Source of the DNA: Anaeramoeba flamelloides
Lineage: Eukaryota > Metamonada > Anaeramoebidae
Assembly (NCBI GenBank): GCA_027625915.1
Contig: JANTQA010000047.1
Coordinates: 8,928,001-8,992,000 of the forward strand
Reading direction: 5' to 3'
Length of the DNA: 64,000 nucleotides
The notes below the pieces were generated by a model that had not been told where the DNA came from, made no database searches, and was given only the letters and a program-made list of their open reading frames with translations. Positions within the stretch are counted from its first letter, which is position 1. Every line of letters starts with the position of its first letter. A program made the translations under genes and the position numbers. Of the stretch, positions 35,524 to 47,629 are shown piece after piece.

Positions 35524-37513
35524 TAAACTTATTTTTTTTACAATAATAATAATAATACTGATAATTTTTATAAAATCTATTTTTGTTTTCGTTAATAGTA
35601 TTTTGATGGTCTAAATAAAAAATTGAAGAATTCATTTGAAAAATACAAAATAGAAAAATATGTAAAAAGTGCCAAACATTCATTTTTACACGACTTTCAA
35701 AAATTATTTGAAAATGGAGATTTTACTGATTGCAGTTTTAAAGGGATTAAAGCACACAAATTTATTTTAGAATTAAGAACAAGGCAAAAGATTTCAAAAA
35801 TTGATCAAGTTTTTGAAGGTTATACTGATCAAGAAATTTTGAAATTCATTCGGTGGATATATTTTGAGCAAATTGACGATCTTGGCTTAATTGAAGAAAT
35901 ATGTGAAAAATTTGGAATTGAAAAACAAGAAAATGAATCATTAAAATTTGAAATTCAAAAATTATACCAAGATCAAGAATCTAAAAATTTTACTATTTAT
36001 GTACAAGAAAAACCAATTAAGGTACATAAATTTATTTTACAGACAAGAAGTGAATTATTTAAAGGGTTATTTTTAAATTGTCAAGAGGGTATAAAAAGCA
36101 TTGAAGATTATTCTAATTTTTCATTTAAAACAATATCAATATTAATCAAATTTTTTTATCAAGACCTCATTGATGACTATAGTATTGATGACGATACCAT
36201 TGATGAATTGAGAATGTGTAAAGATTATTTTCAGTTAAACAGCGACACGCCATTAACCGCAATATTGGATAATTTATTTGGGAAAAAATATCTAGCCGAC
36301 TCTTGTGTTTCAATCACAGGACTAAGGCAAGGAATGGAGAAAACAATTGAAAATAAGTTTTCAAAATTTAAAGATTTCGTTATTACTTACAATAAAGCAA
36401 ATACAAGACAGCCTTTCTATGTGGTGCAATTTCCAGTAAGTTTTATCTTATTCATCATCTTTTTATTATTACTATTAATTTTTTTTTATTATTATTATCG
36501 GTTCTTTAGATAAAACGTTTATATACATAACCCCCATTTTAAAGTTCTAGTAAGAACTACCCATTTATTTTAAGGTCTTTTTTCTATAAAATTCGATTAT
36601 AGTTTTTTTTTTTTAATTATTATTTTGATCAGAAAATGTAATGATTTTCTAAACAAAAAACAAACCAGAAGAAAAGTACTTTTAGTTTTTTTTATTTCTT
36701 AAATTTTTAAAAGAAAAAATTAGTAAAGTCGTTTTAAATCTCTTATGAAAAAAACATAATAGTAATTTTAAAAAAAAAAAAATAAAATGAATTTAGAAAA
36801 ATAATTCTTCTTTGTTCTTTCTTTTTTTTCAAAATTTTTAAAAAAAAATGCAACAGCAGTTTTCTAAAAATTGAATTTTCTTAATTAAATCTTTGATCTA
36901 ACACATTGAATCTAAATTCGAGAAAACTGAATAGCACATGGATGAATAAAACAAAAAATTGTTATTACGATTCTATCAGGAATTTCCTATTGTAGGAAAA
37001 CGAATTTTTTTATAAAATTAGGATTTATTATTAAATGAAAGTAAAAAAAAATATACAATTTTAGATAATTGGCTCAATTTTTTTTTTAATAAATTCTTTT
37101 TAGGTATTTAGCTTAAGATGGTGAATTAAATTAATTTACCAGGTATTAGATACTTGTTGGATATGTTTAAATGCTTTAAATTTCTGATCCTGGAAAATTG
37201 TTTTTCAAAATTACTAAATTTAAAGAAGAAACTAAAATCCTAAACTTTTTTTTTTTGAAAATAATTAAGGTAGTTAAGTATATTTTTAAATATCAAAATC
37301 AGTTCGAAATAAATATCTAAATTAATGTACTTTTAATTTTTTTTTGAAATTAACGAACAAATAGATTTAATTATTAAAAAATGTACCCTTTTTTACACAA
37401 AATTGTCATTCATGAAGTTCAATTGACGCACTTTTAAAATATTTTCTCTATTCCAGGTTTTAAAACTAAAGTTGAATGAATTCAAAAGTCTTTATCAAAA
37501 TTTTGTTTTTTAA
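35372..37513 (+). CDS. tandem BTB/POZ-domain protein
   Basis: Probable scaffold or cullin-3 adaptor-type protein. Exon 1 (35372-35398) encodes MNSKNIDFD and ends at GAT|GTAAGT. After a 200-base intron exon 2 (35599-36435) opens at TTAATAG|TAT in phase 0 with YFDGLNKK. This solves the start, since the long frame itself has no ATG near its 5' end. Exon 2 holds two BTB units. The first is degenerate at about residues 48-120 (DFTDCSF, KAHKFILELRT). The second, clearer one runs from about 140 (FTIYVQEKPIKVHKFIL, SELFKGLFLN, FSFKTISILIKFFYQD). The exon ends CCA|GTAAGT. A last exon at 37457-37513 after TCTATTCCAG (VLKLKLNEFKSLYQNFVF, stop) keeps phase 0, but this join is less certain. Proteins with double BTB modules of this kind are abundant in some amoeboid protists; no partner is known here. 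Confidence 0.72.
35475..35516. repeat. (CA)n-(TA)n microsatellite
   Basis: A short CA run passes into a TA run of about 12 units within the first BTB intron. Confidence 0.8.
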
Positions 37514-39270
37514 TTTATTGGTGCTTTATTAAACCATGAAAGAAATTTACAATCTACTTTTTTTGGAATTAATATTTTCCCCAAAAACTCGAAATATATT
37601 TGTGTATTCTTTGAAAGTTTTGCTCTTTGATCTCAAAATCATTGAAATTGTAAAACAGTTGAATAAAAAACATCAAGTTTTCATTTTTATGAATATTTTT
37701 GATGAAATTATTTTTTTCGATTCAAAAAATTTTCACAAATCCAAAAATTAAGCAACAACCCCCTAAAAAAACAAATTACGAATGGAAATAAATCAAACTG
37801 TAAAAAGATAAACAAATATAGGAAACCAATGTAATAATAATAATAATAATTAAACGATATAGTACTGTTAATTAATGTGAAAATATTGGGGTTTGTTGGA
37901 AGGGAAGACCAAGGTGGCAACTAATTTGTCTTTTTGAACTTCATCATTTTTTCTTGGAATTAGCATGCTTTGTATTATTCTTATAAAATGTTATCATAAC
38001 ACAAAGACGATTCTCTTTACTGAACTTTCAGAAAAAAAATTGATAATCTTCCATTTTTTGATTGAGTTTAGCAAAAGATTTAAGTTCTGTTGGGATGAAT
38101 GATGTTAATAGTAAACATATCTTAACTTAAACTTTGTTTCTGTAAAAGGCGCCCAGCAATTAATTTTTCCAAATATCAAATATTTTTTATACTTGACCTT
38201 TGGAGAACAAATAACAAATAAGTAGAATAATAAACCTCAAAGAATAGTTGATATCCGCCTGAAATAAAACTAATAAATCAATAAATTTTCTTAAAAAATC
38301 AAAAATCCAAATTCTTAGTGAAACCCTATTGAGAAAAACAACAATGTTAATTTTGATCTTCAATTGATGATCAAATACAATTTCAATAGAAATCAATATG
38401 ATTTCTCTACAATCATTTTTACTGTTCCAATAACATAAAAATAATACGCTTTTATCAGGTTGCCATCGAACTTGTAATAAAAAAAAAATCGAAAAAACAA
38501 TTATGGTTTCAAGAAAATCGAAAAAAAAGAAAAAAGTAAAAATGTGAAAAAATGATTTTAATTTTGAAATTTCAAAAATAAATTTTTCCTTCTAATATCA
38601 ATTCAAAACCTTTAAGCACATATAATTCACTTCCTACAACTGGGTCCCTTTCCCTAGAAAATGGTTTACAATAATCCAAAAATATTTTTCTTTTATTGTT
38701 GGGTATATTTTAAAAAGAAATTCTAGTAATGTATTTTCATTGATTAGTTCACAAATGCGATACATATTTTTCACAAAGACTGTTTTGCTCATATTCGTTT
38801 TGTAAAATCCCAATTTCTTTCAAAAAAGAAACTTTAAAATTTTTTATCTTTTCACTTTTTATTTGAACTTTTTATAATTGTTCTAATTCGCCAACATGTT
38901 TGTTAATTGTTAAATAGTCGATAAGTGGTGATATTTTAAAATTGTGGGAAAGGTATTTTTTTTTTCAAAATGACACCAGAGTATTTGGTATGACATATAT
39001 TTTTCAATAAATATTAATTTCCCAGTCAACATTTTTTTCTTGAAATAGAATTCATTTTCAAGTAGAAAATTCCAAGAGGAAAAATATAAAAAAAAACCAA
39101 GGTATAAGAATTGATACAAAATTTCTAAATAAATATATTTATTACCAATTTATTTAAAAAAAATACGCCATATGTTGTTTTATTATATGTTATTATTTTT
39201 ATTATGGTTTAATGTTATTTATTATATATCTGTATATTACTCATTGTTATAATTAATTAATTATTCAAAG
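37514..39270. other. spacer between the BTB and RRM genes
   Basis: Mostly AT-rich. A minus-strand mini-frame at about 37868-37966 (MLIPRKNDEVQKDKLVATLV, then FPSNKPQYFHIN and a stop) looks more protein-like than its surroundings and could be a small exon. I cannot link it to a gene. The 5' exons of the RRM gene are expected here but were not found. Confidence 0.3.
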
Positions 39271-39822
39271 AAAGAAGAAGATGCAGATCGTGCAATAAAA
39301 ACGGTAAATTTTAGTATGTACAATAGCACCATTCAACGGCATAACATAAATACAACATTATATTGTTCGTATTTTGATATGAACATCAACTTTCATGTAA
39401 GTATTACTTCCCACCTCCACCCTTTTTGAAAACCAATTACTTAATATAAATATCGACATATTCGCATTATATATATTACTTTAATTCTTATTTTTCCAAT
39501 AGAATATTATGGAAGTATTTTCTCCATTTGGTGAAATAAAAAACATCAAAATTTTTGGAAAAACTTTTTCAGTGACTTATTACTATCTAAAAGACGCACA
39601 AGAAGCTTTTAATGTAAATATTTTTACTTTTATTTGACAAATAATTTTCGAATACCAAAAATTTGATTATTATTCTTTTTTGTTTTACTATTAAAATAAA
39701 ACAATTTTTCATTAATTAGCTGTTTAACCCACGCACCAAAAGAAGAAGAAAAACAAAAGAGAGAAGCAGAATTGTTAAATGGGATGTCTATAACTAATTG
39801 GAATGTCGATAACGTCAATTAA
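39271..39822 (+). CDS. RRM RNA-binding protein, 3' exons
   Basis: Three short exons in perfect phase 0 encode the end of one RNA-recognition motif and most of a second. Exon A (39271-39396) reads EEDADRAIKTVNFSMYN, the C-terminal helix and last strand of an RRM, and ends CAT|GTAAGT. Exon B (39503-39613) gives MEVFSPFGEIKNIKIFG then FSVTYYYLKDAQEAFN, a typical RRM helix 1/strand 2/strand 3 (RNP1 region), and ends AAT|GTAAAT. Exon C (39760-39822, after CAAAAG) gives REAELLNGMSITNW and a TAA stop. The layout resembles poly(A)-binding-protein-like tandem RRMs. RNP1 is weak and no 5' exon with the first RRM start was found, so this may be a partial or decayed gene. Introns are 106 and 146 bases. 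Confidence 0.6.
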
Positions 39823-42287
39823 TAATTTTAATAATTCTAATGTTTTTATTAACTATTTCAACAAATACTATTTTTTTTTCGCATTACATTCAATAACTGA
39901 TCAATAAATAGTTTGGATATTCAACACAGTCTTTTAAAACAAAATTTATTTATTATTATATGTCTAAAATAACAGCTATAGTTGGTAATCTAATCATTCA
40001 TCTATTTCTTGGTGTTTTTTTTTTTAAAGTTGGTGGGTTTTCTTGTCACATTTAGTTTAGTAGTTTTTTTTTAAAGAAAAAAAAAAAAAAAATTTATTCC
40101 AAATATAATTTCTGTAATAATTGGTTATGTTTAGTTAATAGTTTGTTTATTATCAGTATAGTTGATTGTAATTTCTGTTAACAGAAATTTTATCGTTTTT
40201 TTTTTTTTGGACATAATGAAAATTCAAAAGTGTTTCTTTATTTATTTATTGAGAAATTGTAAAAATGCCAAAAATACTTGAAAATGGAAAATATTCGCTT
40301 TTTTTCAAAAAGCCTAAAAATCATTGAAAATAAACTTTTAATGATGTTTTTTTTTATTATTATTCTTTAGCATTATTAATTATAGATTTTTCAGGTTAAA
40401 TTGTTCATTTTATTTTTTTTTTTCAAGAACATAAAAAAAATCAAATTATTTGATAAACAAATAAAAATAATTCAATATTCGAAAGTTTTTTTTTTTACTA
40501 AAAAAAGAACAAAAAAAGAGAAATTCAAGTTTACACAATAAACTTTATAAATTCCAAAATCAAAACAACTTTTGAAATTATGATAATTTAATCTAACCAT
40601 ATAATTCTGAGGAATTGTAATTCGAAAAATATTATTTTCACCAATTTTTTTTTTTTTTTGGAAAATTTAATTAGATTCTTTAGAAACAATTCTTTCACCT
40701 AAAAAAATTATATCTAAAAAAACTGTTTATTGTACATACTGTATGTTAAAAATAGGATTTTTAGAGATATTTAAACGATAGAACATCTGATGGGATTTCC
40801 TTTCAATAATTTCTAATTTTAATTTTGAAACTTCTTGTGTTGGCAGTAACCCCTTAATCGACTAGTAACTCTTATTTATTTTTTTTTTACCCAAATGTAA
40901 TAGAGTAATTAATTTCCATGGGGGTACAATTAAATCGTATATGCAACTTCATTTATCAACTTTATAGAAATGGATTATCATTTTTACACAGTTCATTTTC
41001 CCATATGAAGTTTAAGTCAAATAATCTTGATCCTTTTTTTAATTTGGATTTATTGGATCAAATTATAAAAAGAAAAATTTTCAAAAAAATTGAGAATTTG
41101 AAGATAGCTTACTTTTAGTAATTTACTGTGGTTTGTACAAACAAATAACATTGAAACTTTTAATCTTATTTTAAAAATATAAGAAAAATGAATAAAATAT
41201 TGAATCATTAAGGATCTGATAAAAAATGATAATTTCTTTTATTTACAAATTTTTATTTTATTTCTTGAAATTTAAAAGATTAGGTAATATTTTTTTCAAA
41301 TATTTCGAGTACAAATAACCAACTATTAGTATTAAAATCAGTATTTGTGAATAACTATTATTTTTTTTTATTAAAATTATTAATTTGAATTCGTTTTATT
41401 TGTTTGGAAATCTTTAAAAAATTGGGTAATAATAATAAAGTCTATTACTAAATTTAATCATTGGGGTTGTTAATAACCTACTAAAAAAATTAAAATTGGG
41501 TTATTAATTATTGATTATAAATAATCAAATTCAAAAGTATTTCTTTAGATTATAAGTTGAATTTTCAAGGTTTTAAAAAAGTATTTTGGATGAATTTTCA
41601 ATTACTTTGGTTATTCAGTTTTTCTCAGATTTTTTTGTTCAGTAAAAAGAAAAAATTGATTCTAACTGTTCTTTGAATCAACAAATTATATTTTTTTTAA
41701 ACTTAAAAACAATTATTATAAGTCTTAAAATCAAGTAGATTTTTTAAACTGGATTATTCGAAAATTTAGTGGCTTCATTTTTAAAGTGTATTTTGTCCAT
41801 TTTCTTCTAGATAATAAGATTCCTTTCATCTTAAAAAATAATCGTTTGTTTTTAAATAATTTGGAAATATGTTTGAATTTTGAACTTTTCCAAAATGAGA
41901 AAAATCAAATTTTGAAAATAAATATTTTTATAAATTGAAGTTATCTATTCTAATAAAAAAAAAATATCTATTTTAATATTCAGTTCTATACACCAGAAAT
42001 ATTTGTTTTTCTTCATCTAAAAATAAAATAAAAAAAAGTAAAAAAAAATTGGGTCATTTTTTATGAAATTTAGTTTATGTTGATATTTTGAATTTTTTTA
42101 AAAAAATGAGAAAAATTAGATCAAATTTTTTAAAAACAAGAATTCATCATTGAAAATAGCATTAAAGTTAAGTTAGGCTTTATATTAATTATATTTTTAC
42201 TTTATTGTTCAATTTCAAGATCTGGTAAAATTTTTTTGGATTGATTATTAAATTTACTCAAAGATTTTTTTTATGTTTATTATTCCC
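39823..42287. other. 2.5 kb AT-rich spacer
   Basis: No gene or repeat that I can support; the frame at 40918-41118 has no recognisable domain. Confidence 0.4.
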
Positions 42288-43419
42288 TTAAGGGACTAGT
42301 CTTCTACGACAACAAGGCAAAATTTTAAAATATGTTATTGGTGATATTTCTCTACTTACAAATTTTGTAGATCTCAAGTGTCAAAAAATTCAGATCGACT
42401 AAGAAAGCCATAGAAGAAAATTAGTTTTGTCAGATCAATTTTTTTTTTCCATTTTTTCATGAAAAAGAAAACTATTAAATTCTTTTTTTTTCTGACAATT
42501 TATCTGGTTTTTCCCCCGTTTATTGCAATTTTGATCACTGTTATACTATAACATTTCTTTGTTACCAGTAATATTAATATAAAGATTTTTTTTCTTTTTT
42601 GAGATAAAACTTTTGGTTAACGAAAAAAATGATATATTCAATGGATTATAAAAAAAATTGTATTTTTATAAGAATAGTAGTTATAATAATCAAATATTTA
42701 AAGTCATGTAAAAAATTTACTCTGAAATTTTGTTTTTGTATTAAGACAAAATTCGATTTTTCAAAATAAAATTTTCTTGAAGATATTTAAGAATTAGTTA
42801 ATTTTTTCCTCTAAATTCAAAATCATTTTTTTTCTGACAAAAATGATTTGAATTGTTATAAGGATACTTGTGAATAAGACCAAACAATTTGTTAAAAAAA
42901 TTTTTCAAAATTGAAAATTTTTTTTCAATTTTTTTTCATTTTTTGAAAATCCGAAAACAACTTTTTCAAAACCTTAAAGAAAAATTTTTTTTTGCTTAAT
43001 AGATCTCAATTTAATTGATAAACTGTAGTTAAGCTTCTACCGAATATTCATTTATTGAATCACCTATACCACAATTAGTTTTATTGGCTGAGATTTGAAT
43101 TGAAATATTAATCAAAGAAAAAGAAACCCAATAAAAAAATTTGCTTTCAAAATCAATTCTTTCCAATATAAAACGAAAAATATGTTTTCCCATTTTCAAG
43201 AATTAACTTAATTCTTAAACAAAATAATAGGTTACTTTTTTTCGTTTTATATTGGAAACATGCAAATTTTGAATTTCAAAAAATAGACTCAAATCAATAA
43301 ATTGTTTAAATGGTGGCTAACTCATCCATTTCATAAGTCGAAACACGAATTATAAAAAAATAATTTTTCAAGATCTTGACAAGATTTCATTTTATTTTCA
43401 AAAATGACTACTCCCTTAA
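42288..43419. mobile_element. family J element, copy 2 (TTAAGGG ends)
   Basis: Starts TTAAGGGACTAGTCTTC and ends GACTACTCCCTTAA. It is 1132 bp and matches 20184-21310 throughout. The left 15 bases equal those of the small family B MITEs. TTAA at both edges would fit a piggyBac-type target, but no transposase is present. Confidence 0.75.
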
Positions 43420-43838
43420 AAACAAAAACCATAAGGTGGGATTTTGTCTGCATCTTACTTTTCTAACAATTTCAATAAAAGTGTACAAGTAGTAAAATTG
43501 AATTCAATTTACCTTTTGAAAAAACAAAAAAAGATCAAAAAAAAAAAAAGATATTCGTTAAAAATTGTATAAATAAATCTTTTTCTTTTTTATTTAAAAA
43601 AAAGAGAAAAAAAAAGGTAATATTATCAGAACGAATTACAAAAAGAGTTGTGTTCTTTAAAGAAGAAGAAATCAAAAAAAAAAATTCTGTTTTAAATAAA
43701 AGGTTTCAAAAAACAGAATATATTAAGCTTTTTTGACTCAGTTTTAAAATTACAAAAGTGGTTTTAATTAAATTTTTATTTAAAAGTAATTTAATTAAAA
43801 TCAAAAATTGCTTTTTACATGAACAACTTGCCATTGAA
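43420..43838. other. AT-rich spacer
   Basis: Nothing recognised. Confidence 0.4.
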
Positions 43839-44577
43839 TTAATGGTTTTTTGTAATTTCTCTTTCTTTCTTCCCCTCTTTACCAAGAAACGCGTGCATTC
43901 TTTTCTCCAATCTGATTGGTCTACCTGTTAATTTGTTGACTGGAACTCCCAATTCATTCACTTTCTGTGTTCTTTGTCTTTCTTTTTTATAAACCTTCAC
44001 CTTCGTGTCATGGATCTGTTGGATATAAGCGTCAATTTGACTTTCAATTTTTGCGGAGTAGCTTGTGAAAAACTTGCACACTGTGCTTTCAATCTTTAAG
44101 AAAAGACAATTTTGTTTGTGTCCATATTCCTATTGCGAAAAAAAATTTTAATTTCAACAAAATTAGTCCCAATCAAAAAAAATAAAAAAAAAATAAAAAA
44201 AGAAAAGCACTTACACTTATATCGTAGTATGACAAAGTTTTTATTGTTTGGTTGTGAGTGTCTTTGAATTGTATTTGTGTTGGGGTTAAGATTATTTTGC
44301 ATTCATTTGGGATATTCAAAACTGGACAATAGTCAACAATTAGATTCCATGATCTCTGGCCTTTAATTTGGATTGCTGGCAAGTCTGAAATCACTGATGT
44401 GTACCCTTTATTTTTGTTTCCCATTAAAAAGTTTAATTTGTTTATTTTTGGAATAAAAAAATAAAATGTTTTTCTGATTGGCCAATTATTTGAAGAAGAA
44501 TAAAAACTTTTTGTTTTGGTCAAAAATTCTGTTTGAACTCTTTTCGAGAGTTGACTAATGAAGTTATTTTTTCTCAA
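43839..44577 (-). CDS. unrecognised two-exon coding region
   Basis: Exon 1 ends at 44215 (ATA AGT|GTAAGT) and exon 2 runs 44093 to 43839 from TTAAAG|ATT, in phase 0. The joined sequence reads SWNLIVDYCPVLNIPNEC, then KIILTPTQIQFKD, YYDISIESTVCKFF and a charged Lys/Glu/Arg helix (KKERQRTQKVNELG, RLEKRMHAFLGKEG) before the stop. The first half alternates hydrophobic strands like a PH- or FERM-lobe fold; the second half is helical. An ATG at 44424 (MGNKNKGY) could start a 154-residue protein, but the frame is open upstream to about 44600 and the true 5' end may be spliced. I do not recognise the family. Confidence 0.5.
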
Positions 44578-44651
44578 ATGGTTGTGAAATAAAAAAACAT
44601 CAAATTTTTAAAATTTATTTTGGCAAAGATTAATGTAAAAATTGTCTTTTT

Positions 44652-44835
44652 ATTTTTCATAAATCTCGAGGTGTTGCTCATAATTTTCTTGGTTTGTTAG
44701 GCAAACAAAATCTAGACTTACATACTCCATTTCATAAATGATCAAAATGCTGTTGACGTTTTGTGTTGTAGGTGTATTGGTAAATATGAAAGTTTTTGGA
44801 TTCAAGTTCAGAACCATCTCACCAAAAACACCTAA
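44652..44835 (-). CDS. candidate exon upstream of the 43.8-44.6 kb locus
   Basis: After an acceptor (TGATTTTAG) the frame reads GVFGEMVLNLNPKTFIF and NVNSILIIYEMEY, then meets TAT|GTAAGT, a good phase-0 donor. If unspliced it ends 23 codons later at LEIYEK. It is on the same strand as the next exons and has the same strand-rich look, so it is probably an exon of the same gene. However, I found no convincing phase-0 acceptor downstream to join them. Confidence 0.4.
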
Positions 44836-44959
44836 AATCATACAAAAACTTATTTAAATGTAAATTAGCGTTTACATTCTTTGTTTTATAAACAAAAAAA
44901 AAATATAAAACCTTTTTTCCCTTTCTAATTTTTGGAAAGTAGAATGTAAGTTTTCATCT

Positions 44960-45225
44960 TTTATTTTCCATTGTGTACATAAGAACCAATTGATCGGATT
45001 TCGCCCCTTCCCATTGGTTGTCTTTTCAGGAAGGTTCTAATTTTCTTCTGAATTTCAAACTAAATCTTCTTTTTTTCTGTCCGTTACAATTTAGAAGCAT
45101 GTCAAAAAATTTCAATATTTCTTATTTTCTTGGAAGGATACGAATTTAGGAATGATCTTAAAATAACAAGACATAGCGCGGTGTGCATTTCTTTTGAGTG
45201 GATCGACTTCTGATCAAGCATTTTG
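44960..45225 (-). CDS. further candidate exons of the same locus
   Basis: Two short, less AT-rich minus-strand stretches look coding. The first runs 45222 to about 45106 (MLDQKSIHSKEMHTALCLVI then LRSFLNSYPSKK). The second runs about 45065 to 44975 after TTTAG (KKIRTFLKRQPMGRGEIRSI then GSY|GTACAC). Their order and strand fit the 5' part of the gene that ends at 43839. Splice joins are not settled and the family is unknown. Confidence 0.3.
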
Positions 45226-45581
45226 AATGAGAACAAATATTGTTCTTATTTTTATGTATGGAAGAAGAAAAATTCCAAAATATCAAAAATGTAAAGGACA
45301 TTTTAATAAGAAGATAATGGTTTGAAAATCAGTCACATTCTCATAAAATCGACAACCAATAACACACCACACATAATAATAACCACCTGAGTTCCCAATA
45401 ACAAAAGTACGTCCTCAAAATCTTTTTTTTTTTTGTTTATTTAATTTTTTAACAATTCAAAAATTAATTTGAATCAAAAAAAATCTTTATTATTTTTGTG
45501 TTGGGAAGGAATTCTTTCAAATACTTAAAAACCGAACTGTAGAGAAAAATATAACTGTGTAATGTTTTTTTTCAATTCACA
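45226..45581. other. AT-rich spacer
   Basis: No feature recognised. Confidence 0.35.
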
Positions 45582-45812
45582 CTGATAAATTCAAACACAT
45601 TGCGATAAACTTTTTATTCAATTTCCATTTTTGAAAAACCATCAAGATTAACTTTTAAAACAACTCAAAAGAAAGAATCTTTGAAAGTCAACCAATTTTA
45701 TAAAGTTAGTTAGCATTTAAACCAATAAAATGCTTTATTCAAGCTTGTGTAAACAAATTTGTAAAATGGAAAGTGAAGTAAAAATTTTCAGACACCTATT
45801 TAAATTTATCAG
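45582..45812. mobile_element. MITE family G copy 2
   Basis: Ends CTGATAAATTC and AAATTTATCAG, 231 bp, TA on the right and CA on the left. The core TTTAAACCAATAAAATGC is shared with the copies near 10.3, 47.0 and 56.1 kb. Confidence 0.7.
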
Positions 45813-46388
45813 TATAAAACACAAAACATAGGGTTGTTCAAAACACAATAAATATCAGAGAAAACCAGTGAACAGATTTTGTTCAAAATTCAAAAGATTA
45901 TTAATCAACGGTTAACAGTAAAGTTACTATGAGCGTTTAAAGAAAAAGAAATAAATTATCATATACAAATACACCCCTTAAAATCGTCAAAAAAAAAAAA
46001 AAAAAAAGGTTAGGAGGGTGCTTTGGGTGGGAACAAACTGTAACTGAATACAAAAGCAAAGCCTAGTTCTTATTAATTATTGGTTTTTGTTACTCCTAAA
46101 ATCAAATAACCCTACTAAAAATTTTACTGTAGTCAAAATAAAGGGTGCAAAAAAATTTAATGCGTATTTCAAAATAAAAAGCGTGTTTTTTTGTTATAGA
46201 AGACCTATACATAAACCGATCAAAAAGTCTAAAAAAATATGGTACTGGTTTCTTAAAGTTCTATTATTTGATTGAAAATTCTAAAAATGAAGGATCAAAT
46301 TGCGAAATTTATCTCTAAAAATAGAGTAAATTTTTGGATAAAATTTTAATCATCAAAAAAACAAAAAATTTCAAAAAAATTGATAATA

Positions 46389-47100
46389 CTGATAAATTCA
46401 GATTTACAGTGGTGTAACTAACCCATATTTTTTATTTTAACCCATTACTAAAATTTAACTCATGCAAAAAATATTGGCTGACTCTAGAAATAAAAGAAAT
46501 AAATCAATGGGATGACAACAGTACATAAACAAGAAATTGGGTTCTTTAAATAAATTCTAAAAAGAATTATGAAGATACTGAAAGATTAAAAGGTAATTTT
46601 TTGACAAAACAATTGGCATAATTTCATTTTGTGAATTTTTATAAAAAAATCATTTAATCTCACAAATTTTTTAAATATGATGAAATTTTTGAAACAAAAG
46701 CATTTAGTATTATTGAGCCATTTGGATTAATCAAAGATCTAACCTCTAAAGTCAATTTGGATCTGAACCAAGAATCTATAAGTGATTTCTGGTCTTCCAA
46801 TAACCAAGTATGAAAAAAAAAAAACATGAGTTAAATTTTAGTAATGGGTTAAAGGTTGTCTGAACGGGTTATTTCCACCACTGTATGTAATAAAATTTTT
46901 AGTCCAATTTCACATTTTTGTAATCTTGGAGCACCACTTTTAAAACAACACAACAAAAAGAATATTTTAAAGGAACAACTAATTTTATCAAGTTTCTTTA
47001 CATTTAAACCAATAAAATTATGTATTCAAAGCTAGAGTAAAAAAAAATTGAAAAAGGAAAATATCGTAAAAATTTTCAGATATTTATTTAAATTTATCAG
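46389..47100. mobile_element. MITE family G copy 3, split by family K
   Basis: Ends CTGATAAATTC and AATTTATCAG with TA on both sides. Removing the K insertion leaves 235 bp, matching copy 2 (231 bp). Confidence 0.8.
46407..46883. mobile_element. MITE family K (mariner-like, CAGTGGTG ends)
   Basis: 477 bp, TA-flanked, ends CAGTGGTGTAACTAACCC and ATTTCCACCACTG. The inner arms pair perfectly over CATTACTAAAATTTAACTCA. It is the innermost and therefore youngest of the three nested elements. Confidence 0.85.
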
Positions 47101-47629
47101 TATTATGAAAATTTTCAACAAATTGCAATCCCAATTTAAATTTTACTGAAAATATCCAGATGTTAACTTTCAAAATTGATTTGAACTTAGGTATACTATT
47201 GTGTACTCGATTGTATGTTGCCTTGGAACAAGAAGAAAACAAAGCACGGATTATATTTCAAAACACGGATTATATTCGCTGTGCACGCATTATTTTGATC
47301 ACTGTATATTGAAATTTCAACAAGCAAAAACTATTTTAGAAAATTTTTTCCTTCTTTTTTTAAAAAAGATGATCTTGGTAATTTTCAACTAATTGCTAGT
47401 TAGTTTAATATTTTGAGTTGAAAATTTTAAAAATTTTCAATTATTAACTGAAAAATATTGATCTTTCTTTCCTTTTGTCTAATTAATTAAATATTTTGTC
47501 ATTTTTTTAATTAACTTGTTTTTCTCATATAAATAAATTCTTCTGGCGTTTTTGATATTTTTTTTTTTTTTTTTGATTTTACACTTTTTATCTGCCCTTG
47601 ATTATTGTTTCTTCATATTACAAAATCTT

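Larger units (their letters stand above)
46127..47304. mobile_element. MITE family F copy 2, with nested insertions
   Basis: Inverted relative to copy 1. Ends CTGTAGTCAAAATAA on the left and GCATTATTTTGATCACTG on the right, with TA outside. Subtracting the family G insertion (46389-47100) leaves 466 bp, close to the 477 bp of copy 1. The open frames at 46087 and 47201 are inside or across it and not supported. Confidence 0.8.

Noticed and set aside
44971-45225. Possible MyTH4/FERM assignment for the candidate exons
   Set aside because: Some local resemblance was considered, but too few conserved positions are visible and the splice joins are unsettled.
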